Shown piece by piece: positions 33,246-42,470 of a DNA stretch of 64,000 bases (the stretch's first letter is position 1; the number at the start of each line of letters is the position of its first letter). The notes beneath the pieces were generated by a model. That model made no database searches. It was not told where the DNA came from and saw only the letters and a program-made list of their open reading frames with translations. This DNA is from Burkholderia cepacia (GTDB taxonomy: Bacteria; Pseudomonadota; Gammaproteobacteria; Burkholderiales; Burkholderiaceae): assembly GCF_001718835.1 (NCBI RefSeq), contig NZ_CP013443.1, positions 1,674,001-1,738,000 of the forward strand. Direction: 5' to 3'. A program made the translations under genes and the position numbers.

Positions 33246-33473
33246 ATGGTCCGTCTCCTGTACGCTGGGTATCTCGCTTTTGCGCTCTACATCATCTATC
33301 CGATGGTCCAGAACTACCTCGCGGCCGACGAGGCGTGCCTTCGCGGCGCATCGTCGATGAGCGTCGCCGCCGCGGTCGCGCCTGCGGCCAGCGACGCGCA
33401 CGCGCGCAAGCGCAACTGCGCGCTGGAGGCGCGGATCAACGTCGTTGCCGGGCGGTCAGGCGGGATCCATTGA
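33246..33473 (+). CDS. Small putative membrane-anchored protein
   Basis: A 75-residue frame with one N-terminal hydrophobic helix (LLYAGYLAFALYIIYPMV) and a short polar tail with two cysteines. No family is recognised and the ribosome binding site is weak. It may be a real single-span peptide. The flanking 32962-33245 holds nothing else supportable. Confidence 0.4.
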   Translation: MVRLLYAGYLAFALYIIYPMVQNYLAADEACLRGASSMSVAAAVAPAASDAHARKRNCALEARINVVAGRSGGIH

Positions 33474-33579
33474 GCGCATCGGCGCAGCGAATCGTTGGCC
33501 GTTCGGCAGAGTTGAGCAACGTTCGCCGGTCGCCGATCATCGATCCACGTCGTGCGCGGCGACTCGCGCGGCGGCGCAG

Positions 33580-34203
33580 TCAGTATGCGGAGCGGTACGG
33601 CGTGCCCTGGTCGAAACGGCTTTGCCAGTGCGTGAGATAACGCGACGCGAGCTGCGGGTTGTTCCACACCACGACGACGTTCTCGGAATTGCGGCTGGCC
33701 GCCGACGCGCTGTAGTTGAACGAGCCCGTTTCGACGTGCTCGGCGTCGATCACGAGGTACTTGTCGTGATGGATCGCATAGGCGTCGATCGTGCGTGTGG
33801 GGATGCCTGCGTTGACGAGCAGGTTCAACGCCTGCTTGCTGCTCTTTGCGCGATTGCCCTTGTCGTCGACCACCACCGCGACATTCACGCCGCGTCGCTT
33901 GGCGGCGAGCAGGGCGCGCGTGACGGGCGGCGACGTGAACGAATAGGCGGCGACGCGAATCGAACTGCGCGCGGCGCCGATCGCTTTCAGCACCAGCGCT
34001 TCGGCACCGCCATCGGGCGAAAACGCAGATTCGACGACCTGGGTGGCCGGCGCCTCGTGCGTCGGGGCCGGCAACAGGCGCGACACGAGGTCGATCGCCT
34101 GCTGGAGCAGCGATTCGCTTTGCGTCTTGCCGAATGCCGCGTACGGCGTGACGAGCAAGGAAGAGGCAACGCAAACGGCGGCGAGGCGATTGCGCGACAA
34201 CAT
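33580..34203 (-). CDS. Phospholipase D-family endonuclease, exported
   Basis: A 207-residue single-HKD protein of the Nuc/EndA type, which forms dimers to build one active site and cleaves DNA without metal. The signal peptide MLSRNRLAAVCVASSLLVTPYAAFG directs export. The HKD motif is IHHDKYLVIDAEHVETGSF, with following N/S (NYSAS). The preceding strand VNVAVVVDDKGNRAKSSK matches the family. The start at 34203 is chosen to expose the signal peptide at the N-terminus; upstream in-frame codons exist. Confidence 0.85.
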   Translation of the reverse strand: MLSRNRLAAVCVASSLLVTPYAAFGKTQSESLLQQAIDLVSRLLPAPTHEAPATQVVESAFSPDGGAEALVLKAIGAARSSIRVAAYSFTSPPVTRALLAAKRRGVNVAVVVDDKGNRAKSSKQALNLLVNAGIPTRTIDAYAIHHDKYLVIDAEHVETGSFNYSASAASRNSENVVVVWNNPQLASRYLTHWQSRFDQGTPYRSAY

Positions 34204-34472
34204 CTTGGACAGCGAATAATTTCGAGACAGCGGGCCGTGAGTGTAACGCAGACGCGCGGTCGCGGCCATGTCTGTGTCCGTGCGGATTGCGTACGATCGT
34301 AGCGAGCAGGGGCGTGCCGGTGCGTCGGTGCGCGTCGCGATTCAGCGCGACCGGCTTGCGCCGAAGCAGGCCGGCGCGGCGCGTGCCGGTGCAACCGTGC
34401 GCGCGGCGGCAGCCGATTGCATCCGTGCAAGCGGCGCGTGACGCACGGGCTTGCCGCCGCCGTCGTGGTGAA

Positions 34473-34958
34473 TCATTCGCCGGACGCTTCCGTTTCGTGC
34501 GACGGCGCCACCCAGCCGGGGCCGGCCTCGGGCTGAACGTCGCGCGCGTCGAGCGGCTCACCGCACGCCGAACATACGGTAACCGCGTGCATCAGATGGC
34601 CGCAGGTGCGGTGGCGCAGTTGCAGCGGCGGCCCGGTGCCGTTGTCCTTCCAGCGGTCGCCCCAGGCCATCAGCGCGAGCAGCGCAGGGTACAGGTCGCG
34701 GCCTTTCTCGGTCAGCCGGTATTCGAAACGCGGCGGGCGTTCCTGGTACGCGCGCTTGGCCAGCACGCCTTCGTCGACGAGCCGCGCGAGCCGCTCCGCC
34801 AGCACATGGCGGGTGAGGCCGAGCTGGGCCTGGAACGCGTCGAAGCGGCGGCAGCCGAGGAACGCGTTGCGGAGGATCAGCATGGTCCAGCGGTCGCCGA
34901 GCACGGCAAGCGTGCGCGCGAGCGAACAGTTCAGCGTGCCGATGTCATCCCATTTCAT
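34473..34958 (-). CDS. HxlR-family transcriptional regulator
   Basis: A 161-residue winged-helix regulator. The HxlR core (about 10-100) reads CSLARTLAVLGDRWTMLILRNAFLG, RFDAFQAQLGLTRHVLAERLARL, ERPPRFEYRLTEKG. The C-terminal tail carries a Cys cluster (CGHLMHAVTVCSACGEPL) that may bind metal or sense redox. It is divergent from the thioesterase gene at 35127, with a perfect palindrome between them, which suggests autoregulation and control of that gene. Confidence 0.9.
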   Translation of the reverse strand: MKWDDIGTLNCSLARTLAVLGDRWTMLILRNAFLGCRRFDAFQAQLGLTRHVLAERLARLVDEGVLAKRAYQERPPRFEYRLTEKGRDLYPALLALMAWGDRWKDNGTGPPLQLRHRTCGHLMHAVTVCSACGEPLDARDVQPEAGPGWVAPSHETEASGE

Positions 34959-35069
34959 CGTCGAGTCTCGTCAGTCGGTTCAGCGTATTGGCGGGTTCGA
35001 TTATAGAACTGACCCTCGGAAGGATCGGGCGGACCAGCGTTGACAGCAGGGTTCTCGCCATGAATAATC

Positions 35070-35086
35070 AGTTCCAATTTGGAACT
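35070..35086. promoter_or_regulatory. Palindromic operator between HxlR and PaaI genes
   Basis: AGTTCCAA-T-TTGGAACT, a perfect 17-bp palindrome centred in the 168-bp divergent region. A partial half-site (ATAGAACTG) occurs about 70 bp away. Symmetry and position fit an HxlR dimer site. Confidence 0.65.
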
Positions 35087-35126
35087 TACTCGCGCGGCAA
35101 CGCGCTTTCAATCAGGAGACGAACTG

Positions 35127-35564
35127 ATGAATCCGCTTTCGATGTCCGGTATCGAGTTATTGCGCGCCGCCGCAGTGGGCGACGTGCCGCTCGCATCGAT
35201 TTCCGAGACGATCCCGATGCGTCCGCTCGACGTCGAGCTCGGTTATGTGAAGTTTTCGGCGCGGGCGGACGGCAGGCACCTGAATCCGCTCGGCGGCGTG
35301 CACGGCGGGTTCGCGGCGACGGTGCTCGATTCGGTCACGGGGTGCGCGGTGCATTCGATGCTCGACGCGGGCGTCGGCTACGGTACGGTCGATCTGCATG
35401 TGAAGATGCTGCGACCCGTGCCGCGCGACGTCGAGCTGGTTGCGGAAGGGCGCGTGATTCACCTGTCGCGTTCGCTGGGCGTTGCCGAGGGCACGCTGAA
35501 GACGCCGGACGACAAGATCGTCGCGCATGCGTCGGCGACCTGTTTCATCCAGCGGCCGCAATGA
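35127..35564 (+). CDS. PaaI-family hotdog thioesterase
   Basis: A 145-residue hotdog-fold thioesterase. The signature HLNPLGGVHGGFAATVLDSVTG contains the active-site Asp region and the HGG loop. The second half has VDLHVKMLRPVPRDVELVAEG and GTLKTPDDKIVAHASATC. Acyl-CoA or aryl-CoA hydrolysis is expected. AGGAG lies 9 bases before the ATG. It is divergent from the HxlR regulator. Confidence 0.9.
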   Translation: MNPLSMSGIELLRAAAVGDVPLASISETIPMRPLDVELGYVKFSARADGRHLNPLGGVHGGFAATVLDSVTGCAVHSMLDAGVGYGTVDLHVKMLRPVPRDVELVAEGRVIHLSRSLGVAEGTLKTPDDKIVAHASATCFIQRPQ

Positions 35565-35687
35565 CGCCGCGGCAGCCGTCACCGAAACCTGCCGCGCAGG
35601 CCGGATGTAAGCCGCCGCGCGGCCCGTCTGAAGCGAACATTTCAATGTGATAGCGTTCCTGCTTTCCACCGACGCGACAGGAACAGC

Positions 35688-36740
35688 ATGGAATACCGCA
35701 CACTTGGCGATTCGGGCATCGAGGTCAGCCTGATCGGCCTCGGCACGATGACGTGGGGCGAGCAGAATTCGGAGCGCGACGCGCACGAGCAGATCGACTA
35801 CGCGATCGGGCAAGGCGTGACGCTGATCGATGCCGCGGAGATGTATCCGGTGCCGCCGAAGCCCGATACGCAGGGGCGTACCGAGCAGTACATCGGCACG
35901 TGGCTCGCGCAGCATCGCGCGCAGCGCGAGCGCATCGTGCTTGCGACGAAAATCGCGGGACCGGCGCGGCAGCCGCACAATCCGCGCCATATTCGCGGCG
36001 AAGGCAACCAGTTCGACCGCAAGAACCTGACCGAAGCGCTCGACGGCAGCCTCAAGCGCCTGCAGACCGACTACGTCGATCTTTATCAGCTGCACTGGCC
36101 CGACCGCAGCACGACGACGTTCGGCCGTCCCGCCTATCCGTGGGTCGACGACGCCTACACGGTGCCGATCGAGGAAACCCTCGGCGTGCTCGCGGAATTC
36201 GTGAAGGCCGGCAAGGTACGCGCGATCGGCGTGTCGAACGAAACGCCGTGGGGCGTCGCGCAGTACCTGCGCGCGGCCGAGAAGCTCGGGCTGCCGCGCA
36301 TCGCGAGCATCCAGAATCCGTACAGCCTGGTGAATCGCACGTTCGAGAACGGGCTGTCGGAGTTCACGCATCGTGACGGCGTCGGCCTGCTCGCGTATTC
36401 GCCGCTCGCGTTCGGCTGGCTGTCCGGCAAGTACGAGAACGGCGCGCGTCCGGCCGGCGCGCGCATCACGCTGTTCGAGCGCTTCCAGCGTTACAGCAAG
36501 CCGCAGGCCGTCGAGGCGACGTCGCGCTATGTCGCGCTCGCGCGGCGTCACGGGCTGTCGCCCGCGCAGCTCGCGCTGGCGTTCGTCAACAGCCGGCCAT
36601 TCGTGCGCAGCAACCTGGTCGGTGCGACGTCGCTCGAGCAGTTGAAGGAGAACATCGGCAGCATCGACGTGAAGCTGTCCGACGAGATTCTCGCCGAGAT
36701 CGACGCGCTGCACGAACGGCAGCCGAACCCGGCGCCGTAA
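35688..36740 (+). CDS. NADP(H)-dependent aldo-keto reductase (Tas-like)
   Basis: A 350-residue TIM-barrel aldo-keto reductase of the Tas branch. Catalytic tetrad visible: D48 and Y53 (LIDAAEMYPVP), Lys in VLATKIAG and His in LYQLHWPDR. The C-terminal cofactor loop (RSNLVGATSLEQLKENI) binds NADPH. The KPDTQGRTEQYIG segment is typical of Tas. It reduces carbonyl compounds; the physiological substrate is unknown. Confidence 0.92.
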   Translation: MEYRTLGDSGIEVSLIGLGTMTWGEQNSERDAHEQIDYAIGQGVTLIDAAEMYPVPPKPDTQGRTEQYIGTWLAQHRAQRERIVLATKIAGPARQPHNPRHIRGEGNQFDRKNLTEALDGSLKRLQTDYVDLYQLHWPDRSTTTFGRPAYPWVDDAYTVPIEETLGVLAEFVKAGKVRAIGVSNETPWGVAQYLRAAEKLGLPRIASIQNPYSLVNRTFENGLSEFTHRDGVGLLAYSPLAFGWLSGKYENGARPAGARITLFERFQRYSKPQAVEATSRYVALARRHGLSPAQLALAFVNSRPFVRSNLVGATSLEQLKENIGSIDVKLSDEILAEIDALHERQPNPAP

Positions 36741-36817
36741 ACGGCGCGCGGCCCGCGCGGCGACGATGCCGCAACGGGCCGCAACGGCGGCGCGTCGTCG
36801 CGCCGTCGTTTTTTCCG

Positions 36818-38104
36818 TTATCGCATCTTGAGGCGGGTGCGCGCGACGAACAGCGCGACGAGGCTCAGCACCGCACACCCCATCAGGTAGAGTGCCGGCG
36901 ACAGCCGGTTGCCGGTCGCGCTGATCAGCCAGGTGATGACGAACGGCGCGAAGCCGCCGAACAGCGTGACCCCCGTGTTGTAGCTGACGGCGAGCCCCGT
37001 CGCGCGCGTCTGCGACGGGAACAGCTCGGCCATCAGCGCCGGCAGCGCGCCGCAGTACATCGCCTTCAGCGCGCCGATCCAGACCAGTGCGGCGAGCATC
37101 GTCGCGAACGACGCGTGGCGCGTGAGCCACGCGAACGTCGGCCACACGCTGACGAGCATCAGCACGGCCGCGGCCGCCATCATGCGGATCCGCCCCGTGC
37201 GATCGGACAGATGGCCGACGACCGGCGTGACGAGCGTGAGCACGAAGCCGGTCGCGAGCGTCGCCGCGAAGCCCGTCGACGCGGGCAGGCCGAGCTGCTT
37301 GATCGCGTAGGTCGGCATGTACAGCACCATGTAGTTGATCGCGGTCGAGATCACGAGCGCGCCGATCGACAGCAGCAGCCGCAGCTTCTGGTCCGCGAAC
37401 AGTTCGCGCACGGGCGCTTCCGAGCGCGCCTGCGTCTTGAACTCGACGCCTTCGTCGACGTAACGGCGGATGTACAGCCCGACCGGGCCGATCGCGAGCC
37501 CGAACAGGAACGGCACGCGCCAGCCCCAGCTTTCGAGTTGCGCGGTTGTCAGCGTGGCCGTCAGCAGCGCGCCGAAGCCCGACGCGAGCAGCGTCGCGAG
37601 GCCCTGGCTCGCGAACTGCCAGCTCGACATGAAACCGCGCCGCTGCGGCGCGTGCTCGACGAGGAACGCGGTCGAGCTCGCGAATTCGCCGCCCGCGGAA
37701 AAGCCCTGCATCAGCCGCGACAGCATGATCCCGAGCGGCGCGAGTATGCCGATCGATGCGTAGGTCGGCATCGACGCGATCAGCAGCGTACCGGCCATCA
37801 TCATCGCGATCGACAGCAGCAGCGACGCCTTGCGGCCCGCGCGATCGGCGTACGCGCCGAGCACGAAGCCGCCGATCGGCCGGATCAGGTAGGACAGGCC
37901 GAAGGTGCCGAGCGTGAGCATCAGTGAGGTCGCTTCGCTCGTGGCGGGGAAGAACAGCTTGGCGATCGTCACCGCGAAGAAGCCGTAGACGATCAGGTCG
38001 AACCATTCGAGTGCGTTGCCGATCGACGCCGCGAAGATGATGCGCCGGATCTTCGCGGCGCCGGGATGAGCGGCTTCCGGCGTGGTGAGGGTGGTGGTGT
38101 TCAT
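36818..38104 (-). CDS. MFS transporter, metabolite:H+ symporter (MHS) family
   Basis: A 428-residue 12-helix transporter. MHS landmarks: ASIGNALEWFDLIVYGFFA at helix 1, RPIGGFVLGAYADRAGRKASLLLSI (loop 2-3 motif), RLMQGFSAGGEFASSTAFLVEHAP and HLSDRTGRI in loop 8-9. Close relatives take up citrate, alpha-ketoglutarate, proline or shikimate; the substrate is not determinable here. It stands alone, convergent with the aldo-keto reductase. Confidence 0.9.
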   Translation of the reverse strand: MNTTTLTTPEAAHPGAAKIRRIIFAASIGNALEWFDLIVYGFFAVTIAKLFFPATSEATSLMLTLGTFGLSYLIRPIGGFVLGAYADRAGRKASLLLSIAMMMAGTLLIASMPTYASIGILAPLGIMLSRLMQGFSAGGEFASSTAFLVEHAPQRRGFMSSWQFASQGLATLLASGFGALLTATLTTAQLESWGWRVPFLFGLAIGPVGLYIRRYVDEGVEFKTQARSEAPVRELFADQKLRLLLSIGALVISTAINYMVLYMPTYAIKQLGLPASTGFAATLATGFVLTLVTPVVGHLSDRTGRIRMMAAAAVLMLVSVWPTFAWLTRHASFATMLAALVWIGALKAMYCGALPALMAELFPSQTRATGLAVSYNTGVTLFGGFAPFVITWLISATGNRLSPALYLMGCAVLSLVALFVARTRLKMR

Positions 38105-38187
38105 CAGACTTTGCTCCGAGAAACCCTGTCATTGATGGTGGGGAGGAAGGGAGCGCTCTTGACAGGCCGCTTCTTCCACCGGTTAGG

Positions 38188-38673
38188 ATGGTCGACATGA
38201 TTCTTGTCTACCGATACCGGGTGAAGTCGCTCAACGGACTCCTGAACCAGCAGAGCCGTGCGGTGAACTACGTGTGGAACTTCTGCAACGACACGCGGAA
38301 GCACGCGCTCGATCTGGTGCGGCGATTCGATTACATCGCGGTCGGTAACGTGTCGGCCGCGAAACTCGCCAGAACCAGGATGGCGAAGAGCGTCTACGAC
38401 GCATCCTGGTCGTCCTTCCGAAACAAGCTCCGTTACAAGGCGATGGCGCACGGGGCCACGTTCGAGGAAGTGAACGAAAGCGGTTCGACCGAGTCCTGTT
38501 CGTCGTGCGGGTCGAAAGACAGCACGACGCGGCCGAAAGGTATCGCGGGACTGCGAGTAAGAGAGTGGACCTGCAGTGACTGTGGTGTCGAGCATGATCG
38601 AGATACCAACGCTGCGTTGAACATTCTCCGATGCGGACGTGCATCGCCAGGTGTGGGAATCCTTCACCTTTAG
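38188..38673 (+). pseudogene. Internally deleted IS200/IS605-family TnpB (161 aa)
   Basis: A 161-codon uninterrupted frame whose two ends match TnpB. The N-terminus (MILVYRYRVKSLNGLLNQQSRAV... NYVWNFCNDTRKHAL) is joined directly to the C-terminal third (FDYIAVGNVSAAKLARTRMAKSV, EVNESGSTESCSSCG, WTCSDCG, DRDTNAALNIL). The zinc ribbon and the RuvC-II/III-type Glu and Asp are present. About 200 residues, including the RuvC-I Asp, are missing in frame. It cannot be an active nuclease, yet the frame is preserved to its natural stop. No TnpA is adjacent. Confidence 0.82.
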
Positions 38674-38757
38674 GCGGAGGAGGACGTCAACGTGTCAGCG
38701 TGTCCGTTGAAGGTGGGAACGACAGGCGATGCGGGAAGGTTGCGCCGCGGCGGCGCG

Positions 38758-40179
38758 TCAAGCGCCGGCGCAGGCGGTGTCGGGCGCCTTGCGGCGCACG
38801 GGCGGTGCGTCGTCGCCGAGATCCCAGAAGAGGCCGGCCATCATCTGCAGCCCCTCGCTGACGATGCTCGCGAGCAGGTGCTCGTCGGGCGCGTGCTGCG
38901 AGCACGCCGGGTACGAATGCGGTACCCACAGGGTCGGCAGCCCGAGCGTGTCGGCAAACACTTCGTTCGGCAGCGTGCCGCCGAGATTCGGCAGGATCGC
39001 GGGTTTCTTGCCGGTGGTCCGCGCCAGCGACGCGACGGCCCAGCGCACCCACGGATCGTCCGGTGGCACGCGCGTCGCCGGTGCACCGCGCTCGACGTCG
39101 ATCTCGATGTCGGCGAAGCCGTGCGCGTCGAGGTGCGTACGCAGGTGCGCATGCAGCGCTTGCCAGTCGGTGCCGACGACGAAGCGCAACTGGCAGTGCG
39201 CATACGCGGCGGGCGGGATCGCGTTGACGGGGTGCTCGGGGTTGCCGGCCTTGAACGCGAGGATCTCGAACGTGTTCCAGCCGAACACGCGCTCGGGCGC
39301 GGTGAGGCCGGGCTCGCCCCAGTTGGCGTCGAGCGCCGGATCGCCCGGGCCGCCGCCGACGTAGAGATCGGCGAGCGCCTCGCGCACGGCGGCCGGGATC
39401 GGCGGTGGACGCAGCCCCGCGACGCGAATCGCGCCGCGCGCGTCGACGAGGCTCGCGAGCGCATGCGCGAGCACGATCGCCGGGTTGCGCAGCAGCCCGC
39501 CCCAGTTGCCGGAGTGGTGTGCGCCGTCGCGCGCGCGCAGGCTCAGCTTGAAATTGACCGAGCCGCGCGAGCCGAGGAACACCGTGGGGCGCGCGGCCGC
39601 GATACGCGGGCCGTCGGACGCGATCAGCACGTCGGCCGCCAGCGCGTCGCGCTCCTGGCGGCACAGCGCGTCGAGGCCCGGCGAACCCGTTTCCTCGCCC
39701 ATTTCGATCAGCAGCTTCGCATTGAAGCCCATCCGGCCGCCGCGTGCGTCGAGCACGCTCGCCAGCGCGGCCAGGTTGATGGTGTGCTGGCCCTTGTTGT
39801 CGGCGCTGCCGCGGCCGTACCAGCGGTCGCCGTCGGCCGTCAGCGTCCACGGCGACAGCGGTGCGCGCCACTGCGCGTCGTAGCCGCGCACGACGTCGCC
39901 GTGGCCGTAGATCAGCACGGTCGGCAGTGCATCGTCTTCGTGGCGCGATGCGAGCAGGAACGGGCCGCCGCCGTCGACGGGATTGTCGACGATCCGCGAC
40001 GTGAAGCCGAGGCGCGTGGCCTCGGGTGCGATCTCGTCGGTCAGGTAGGCGCGCAGCGCGGCATCGTTGCCGCTCTCCTGGCTTTCGGTGCGCAGGCCGA
40101 CGCGGCGGCTCAGGGTCGCGAAGAACGCACCGGATTCGAACTGGTTCAGCGCGTGCTGGATGGCGGCGGTACGGCTCAA
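38758..40179 (-). CDS. M20-family metallopeptidase
   Basis: A 473-residue M20 dizinc peptidase/deacylase. Ligand motifs: LIYGHGDVV (first Zn His and Asp), RGSADNKGQH (bridging Asp), EMGEETGSPG (general base Glu and Zn Glu), and a late PHSYPACSQHAPDEH (final His). The size matches dipeptidase-like M20 proteins. The start is TTG at 40179, with GAGGAG 7 bases upstream, giving SRTAAIQHALNQF; longer in-frame extensions lack a ribosome binding site. It is divergent from a LysR regulator that probably controls it. Confidence 0.9.
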   Translation of the reverse strand: MSRTAAIQHALNQFESGAFFATLSRRVGLRTESQESGNDAALRAYLTDEIAPEATRLGFTSRIVDNPVDGGGPFLLASRHEDDALPTVLIYGHGDVVRGYDAQWRAPLSPWTLTADGDRWYGRGSADNKGQHTINLAALASVLDARGGRMGFNAKLLIEMGEETGSPGLDALCRQERDALAADVLIASDGPRIAAARPTVFLGSRGSVNFKLSLRARDGAHHSGNWGGLLRNPAIVLAHALASLVDARGAIRVAGLRPPPIPAAVREALADLYVGGGPGDPALDANWGEPGLTAPERVFGWNTFEILAFKAGNPEHPVNAIPPAAYAHCQLRFVVGTDWQALHAHLRTHLDAHGFADIEIDVERGAPATRVPPDDPWVRWAVASLARTTGKKPAILPNLGGTLPNEVFADTLGLPTLWVPHSYPACSQHAPDEHLLASIVSEGLQMMAGLFWDLGDDAPPVRRKAPDTACAGA

Positions 40180-40345
40180 GTCGTGTCTCCTCTGTCGGGT
40201 GCGCTGCATGCGGCGGATCGTGCGTGCAGCGTGAAGTGCGATCGATTCTAGAAAGCCGTTTTTTTTGTCACAATGATCGAATTTCGAACCTTTCTTTGCC
40301 GAAAAGGCAAAGCAGCGCGGCCGGCAGCCGGGTGGAGACAGAACG

Positions 40346-41299
40346 ATGGCGGCTTTCCTGCATGGCCTGGCGTTGCGGTATTTCGTCGAGGTGGCGCGCA
40401 CCGGTTCGATCAGCGATGCGTCCGCGCGGCTGCACGTGGCCGTTTCGGCGATCAGCCGCCAGATCGCGAAACTCGAGAGCGAGCTCGGCGCACCGCTGTT
40501 CGAGCGCCGGCCGCGCGGGATGGCGCTGTCGGAGGCGGGCGAGCGGCTTCTGGCGTTCGCGCAGCGCAGCCTGCTGGAGGCCGAGCACGTGATGAAGGAC
40601 ATCGGCGGGCTCGACGCGCTTCACGGCAGCCTGCTGAAGATCGCCTGCTCGGAAGGGTTCGCGATCGATTTCCTGCCCGGCACGCTCGCGCGCTTCAAGG
40701 CGCGCCATCCGGGCGTCGATTTCTCGGTGTGGGTCGTGTCGCCGGCGGAAGCGACGCGGCGCGTGCGCGACGGCGACGTGGACATCGCGCTGAGCTTCAG
40801 CCTCGCGCCGGAGAAGGGCGTGCGTGTCGAGCATACCGAGCGCGCGCCGATCTTCGCGCTGGTGCGGCGCGACCATCCGCTCGCGACGCGCGAAGCGGTG
40901 TCGCTCGCCGATGTCGCGCGTCACCCGCACGTGCTGCCCGAGGCCGGCACCACGGTGCGCCAGTTGATCGACATCGCATGCGCGCTCGACGGGCTGCTGC
41001 TCGAGCCTGAACTGACGAGCAACAACACGGCGGCGATGTACGGTTATGCGCGGCGCACGGGCGCGGTGATGTTCACGGGGCTGCTGTCGGTGCGCGACCG
41101 CTGTGCCGCCGACGGCTTCGTCGTCATCCCGCTGACGGACCCTCAACTGGGCGAGCGCAGCATCCAGGTGCAGACGATGGCGGGGCGCGATCTGCCTGCG
41201 TCGGTTCGCGCGTTCCGCGACCATCTGATCGACGCGATCACGGCGACGCGCGCCGCGCCGTCCCTCGCGCGACGCCCGCGAAGCCGCCGCGTGAGATAA
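40346..41299 (+). CDS. LysR-family transcriptional regulator
   Basis: A 317-residue LysR protein. The N-terminal winged helix (FVEVARTGSISDASARLHVAVSAISRQIAKLE, split across about residues 13-45) precedes a periplasmic-binding-like effector domain (LLKIACSEGFAIDFLPG, then ALVRRDHPLATREAV). The 166-bp divergent gap with the M20 peptidase gene is the expected site of action. Confidence 0.92.
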   Translation: MAAFLHGLALRYFVEVARTGSISDASARLHVAVSAISRQIAKLESELGAPLFERRPRGMALSEAGERLLAFAQRSLLEAEHVMKDIGGLDALHGSLLKIACSEGFAIDFLPGTLARFKARHPGVDFSVWVVSPAEATRRVRDGDVDIALSFSLAPEKGVRVEHTERAPIFALVRRDHPLATREAVSLADVARHPHVLPEAGTTVRQLIDIACALDGLLLEPELTSNNTAAMYGYARRTGAVMFTGLLSVRDRCAADGFVVIPLTDPQLGERSIQVQTMAGRDLPASVRAFRDHLIDAITATRAAPSLARRPRSRRVR

Positions 41300-41364
41300 T
41301 CGCTCGATCCACCCATCCGCACCGCTGCGGCCCGCCACGCCGGGCCGGGTCGCTTGACGCCAAA

Positions 41365-42456
41365 TTGAAGAACCTGATTGTCACCCTCGATCGCGCCGGC
41401 GAGTTCGACGAGATCATCGACGTGCGCACACCGCTCGAGTTCGCCGAGGATCATATCCCCGGCGCGCTGAACGCGCCCGTGCTCAGCAACGAGGAGCGCG
41501 TGCTCGTCGGCACGATGTACCGACAGGTGTCGCCGTACGAGGCGACGCGCGTCGGCGCGGCGATGGTGGCACGCAACATCGCGCGCCATCTCGACACGAC
41601 GTTCGCCGACCGGCCGCGCAACTGGCGGCCGCTGATCTACTGCTGGCGCGGCGGCAAACGCTCGGGCTCGATGACGACCTGGTTCAACCTGATCGGCTGG
41701 AAGGCGCGCCAGCTCGACGGCGGCTACAAGTCGTACCGCCAGTCGGTGTGCGCGACGCTCGACTCGCTGCCGACGCGCTTTCGCTACATCGCGCTCGTCG
41801 GCCATACCGGCTGCGGCAAGACGCGCCTGTTGAACGCGCTGCGCGACGCGGGCGCGCAGACGCTCGATCTCGAAGCGCTCGCGTGCCATCGCGGTTCGCT
41901 GCTCGGCGCGCTGCCGGGCAAGCCGCAGCCGGCGCAGAAGATGTTTGACACGCGGCTCGTCGAGACGCTCCGGCGCTTCGATCCGGCGCGGCCTGTCTTC
42001 GTCGAATCGGAAAGCCGCAGGATCGGGCTCGTGCAGTTGCCGATCGCGCTGCTGCAGGCATTCCACGCAGGGCCGTGGGTGCATGTCGACGCGGCGCACG
42101 ACGAGCGCATTGCGTTCCTCCTCGACGATTACGCGCACCTGTTCGACGAACCGGACGCGTTCAAGGCGCAGCTGCACCGGCTGATCGGCCTGCACAGCCG
42201 AGAGCAGGTCGCGCGCTGGGGCGAACTGATCGACGCGAATGCACGTGCCGAATTGTCTGGCGAACTGATCGACAAGCATTACGATCCCGCCTATGCGCGG
42301 ACCTACGGCGAGCGTTTCGGCAAGCCCGGCCGCGTGCTGACGTTCCGGTTCCGGCCGAACGCCGCCGATGTGCGCGAACAGGCGCAGACGTTGCTTGCAC
42401 GGCTCGCTGAGGCAGGGCTGCCGGCGACAGCTGCCGACACGACCTCCACTACATAA
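41365..42456 (+). CDS. selU: tRNA 2-selenouridine synthase
   Basis: A 363-residue enzyme (SelU/MnmH) that replaces sulfur with selenium at the 2-thiouridine wobble base of tRNA Lys/Glu/Gln via a geranylated intermediate. The rhodanese domain has its catalytic Cys at C93 (IYCWRGGKRSGSM). The P-loop is G146-T153 (GHTGCGKT). The start is TTG, with no close ATG. The COG0701 permease gene starts 14 bp after the stop, suggesting one transcript. It needs selenophosphate from SelD, which is not in the window. Confidence 0.93.
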   Translation: MKNLIVTLDRAGEFDEIIDVRTPLEFAEDHIPGALNAPVLSNEERVLVGTMYRQVSPYEATRVGAAMVARNIARHLDTTFADRPRNWRPLIYCWRGGKRSGSMTTWFNLIGWKARQLDGGYKSYRQSVCATLDSLPTRFRYIALVGHTGCGKTRLLNALRDAGAQTLDLEALACHRGSLLGALPGKPQPAQKMFDTRLVETLRRFDPARPVFVESESRRIGLVQLPIALLQAFHAGPWVHVDAAHDERIAFLLDDYAHLFDEPDAFKAQLHRLIGLHSREQVARWGELIDANARAELSGELIDKHYDPAYARTYGERFGKPGRVLTFRFRPNAADVREQAQTLLARLAEAGLPATAADTTSTT

Positions 42457-42470
42457 CTTCAGACCAGAAC

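Noticed and set aside
35157..38198. A 1013-codon minus-strand frame
   Set aside because: It runs antisense to the thioesterase and aldo-keto reductase genes and out of frame with the MFS gene; no recognisable domain.
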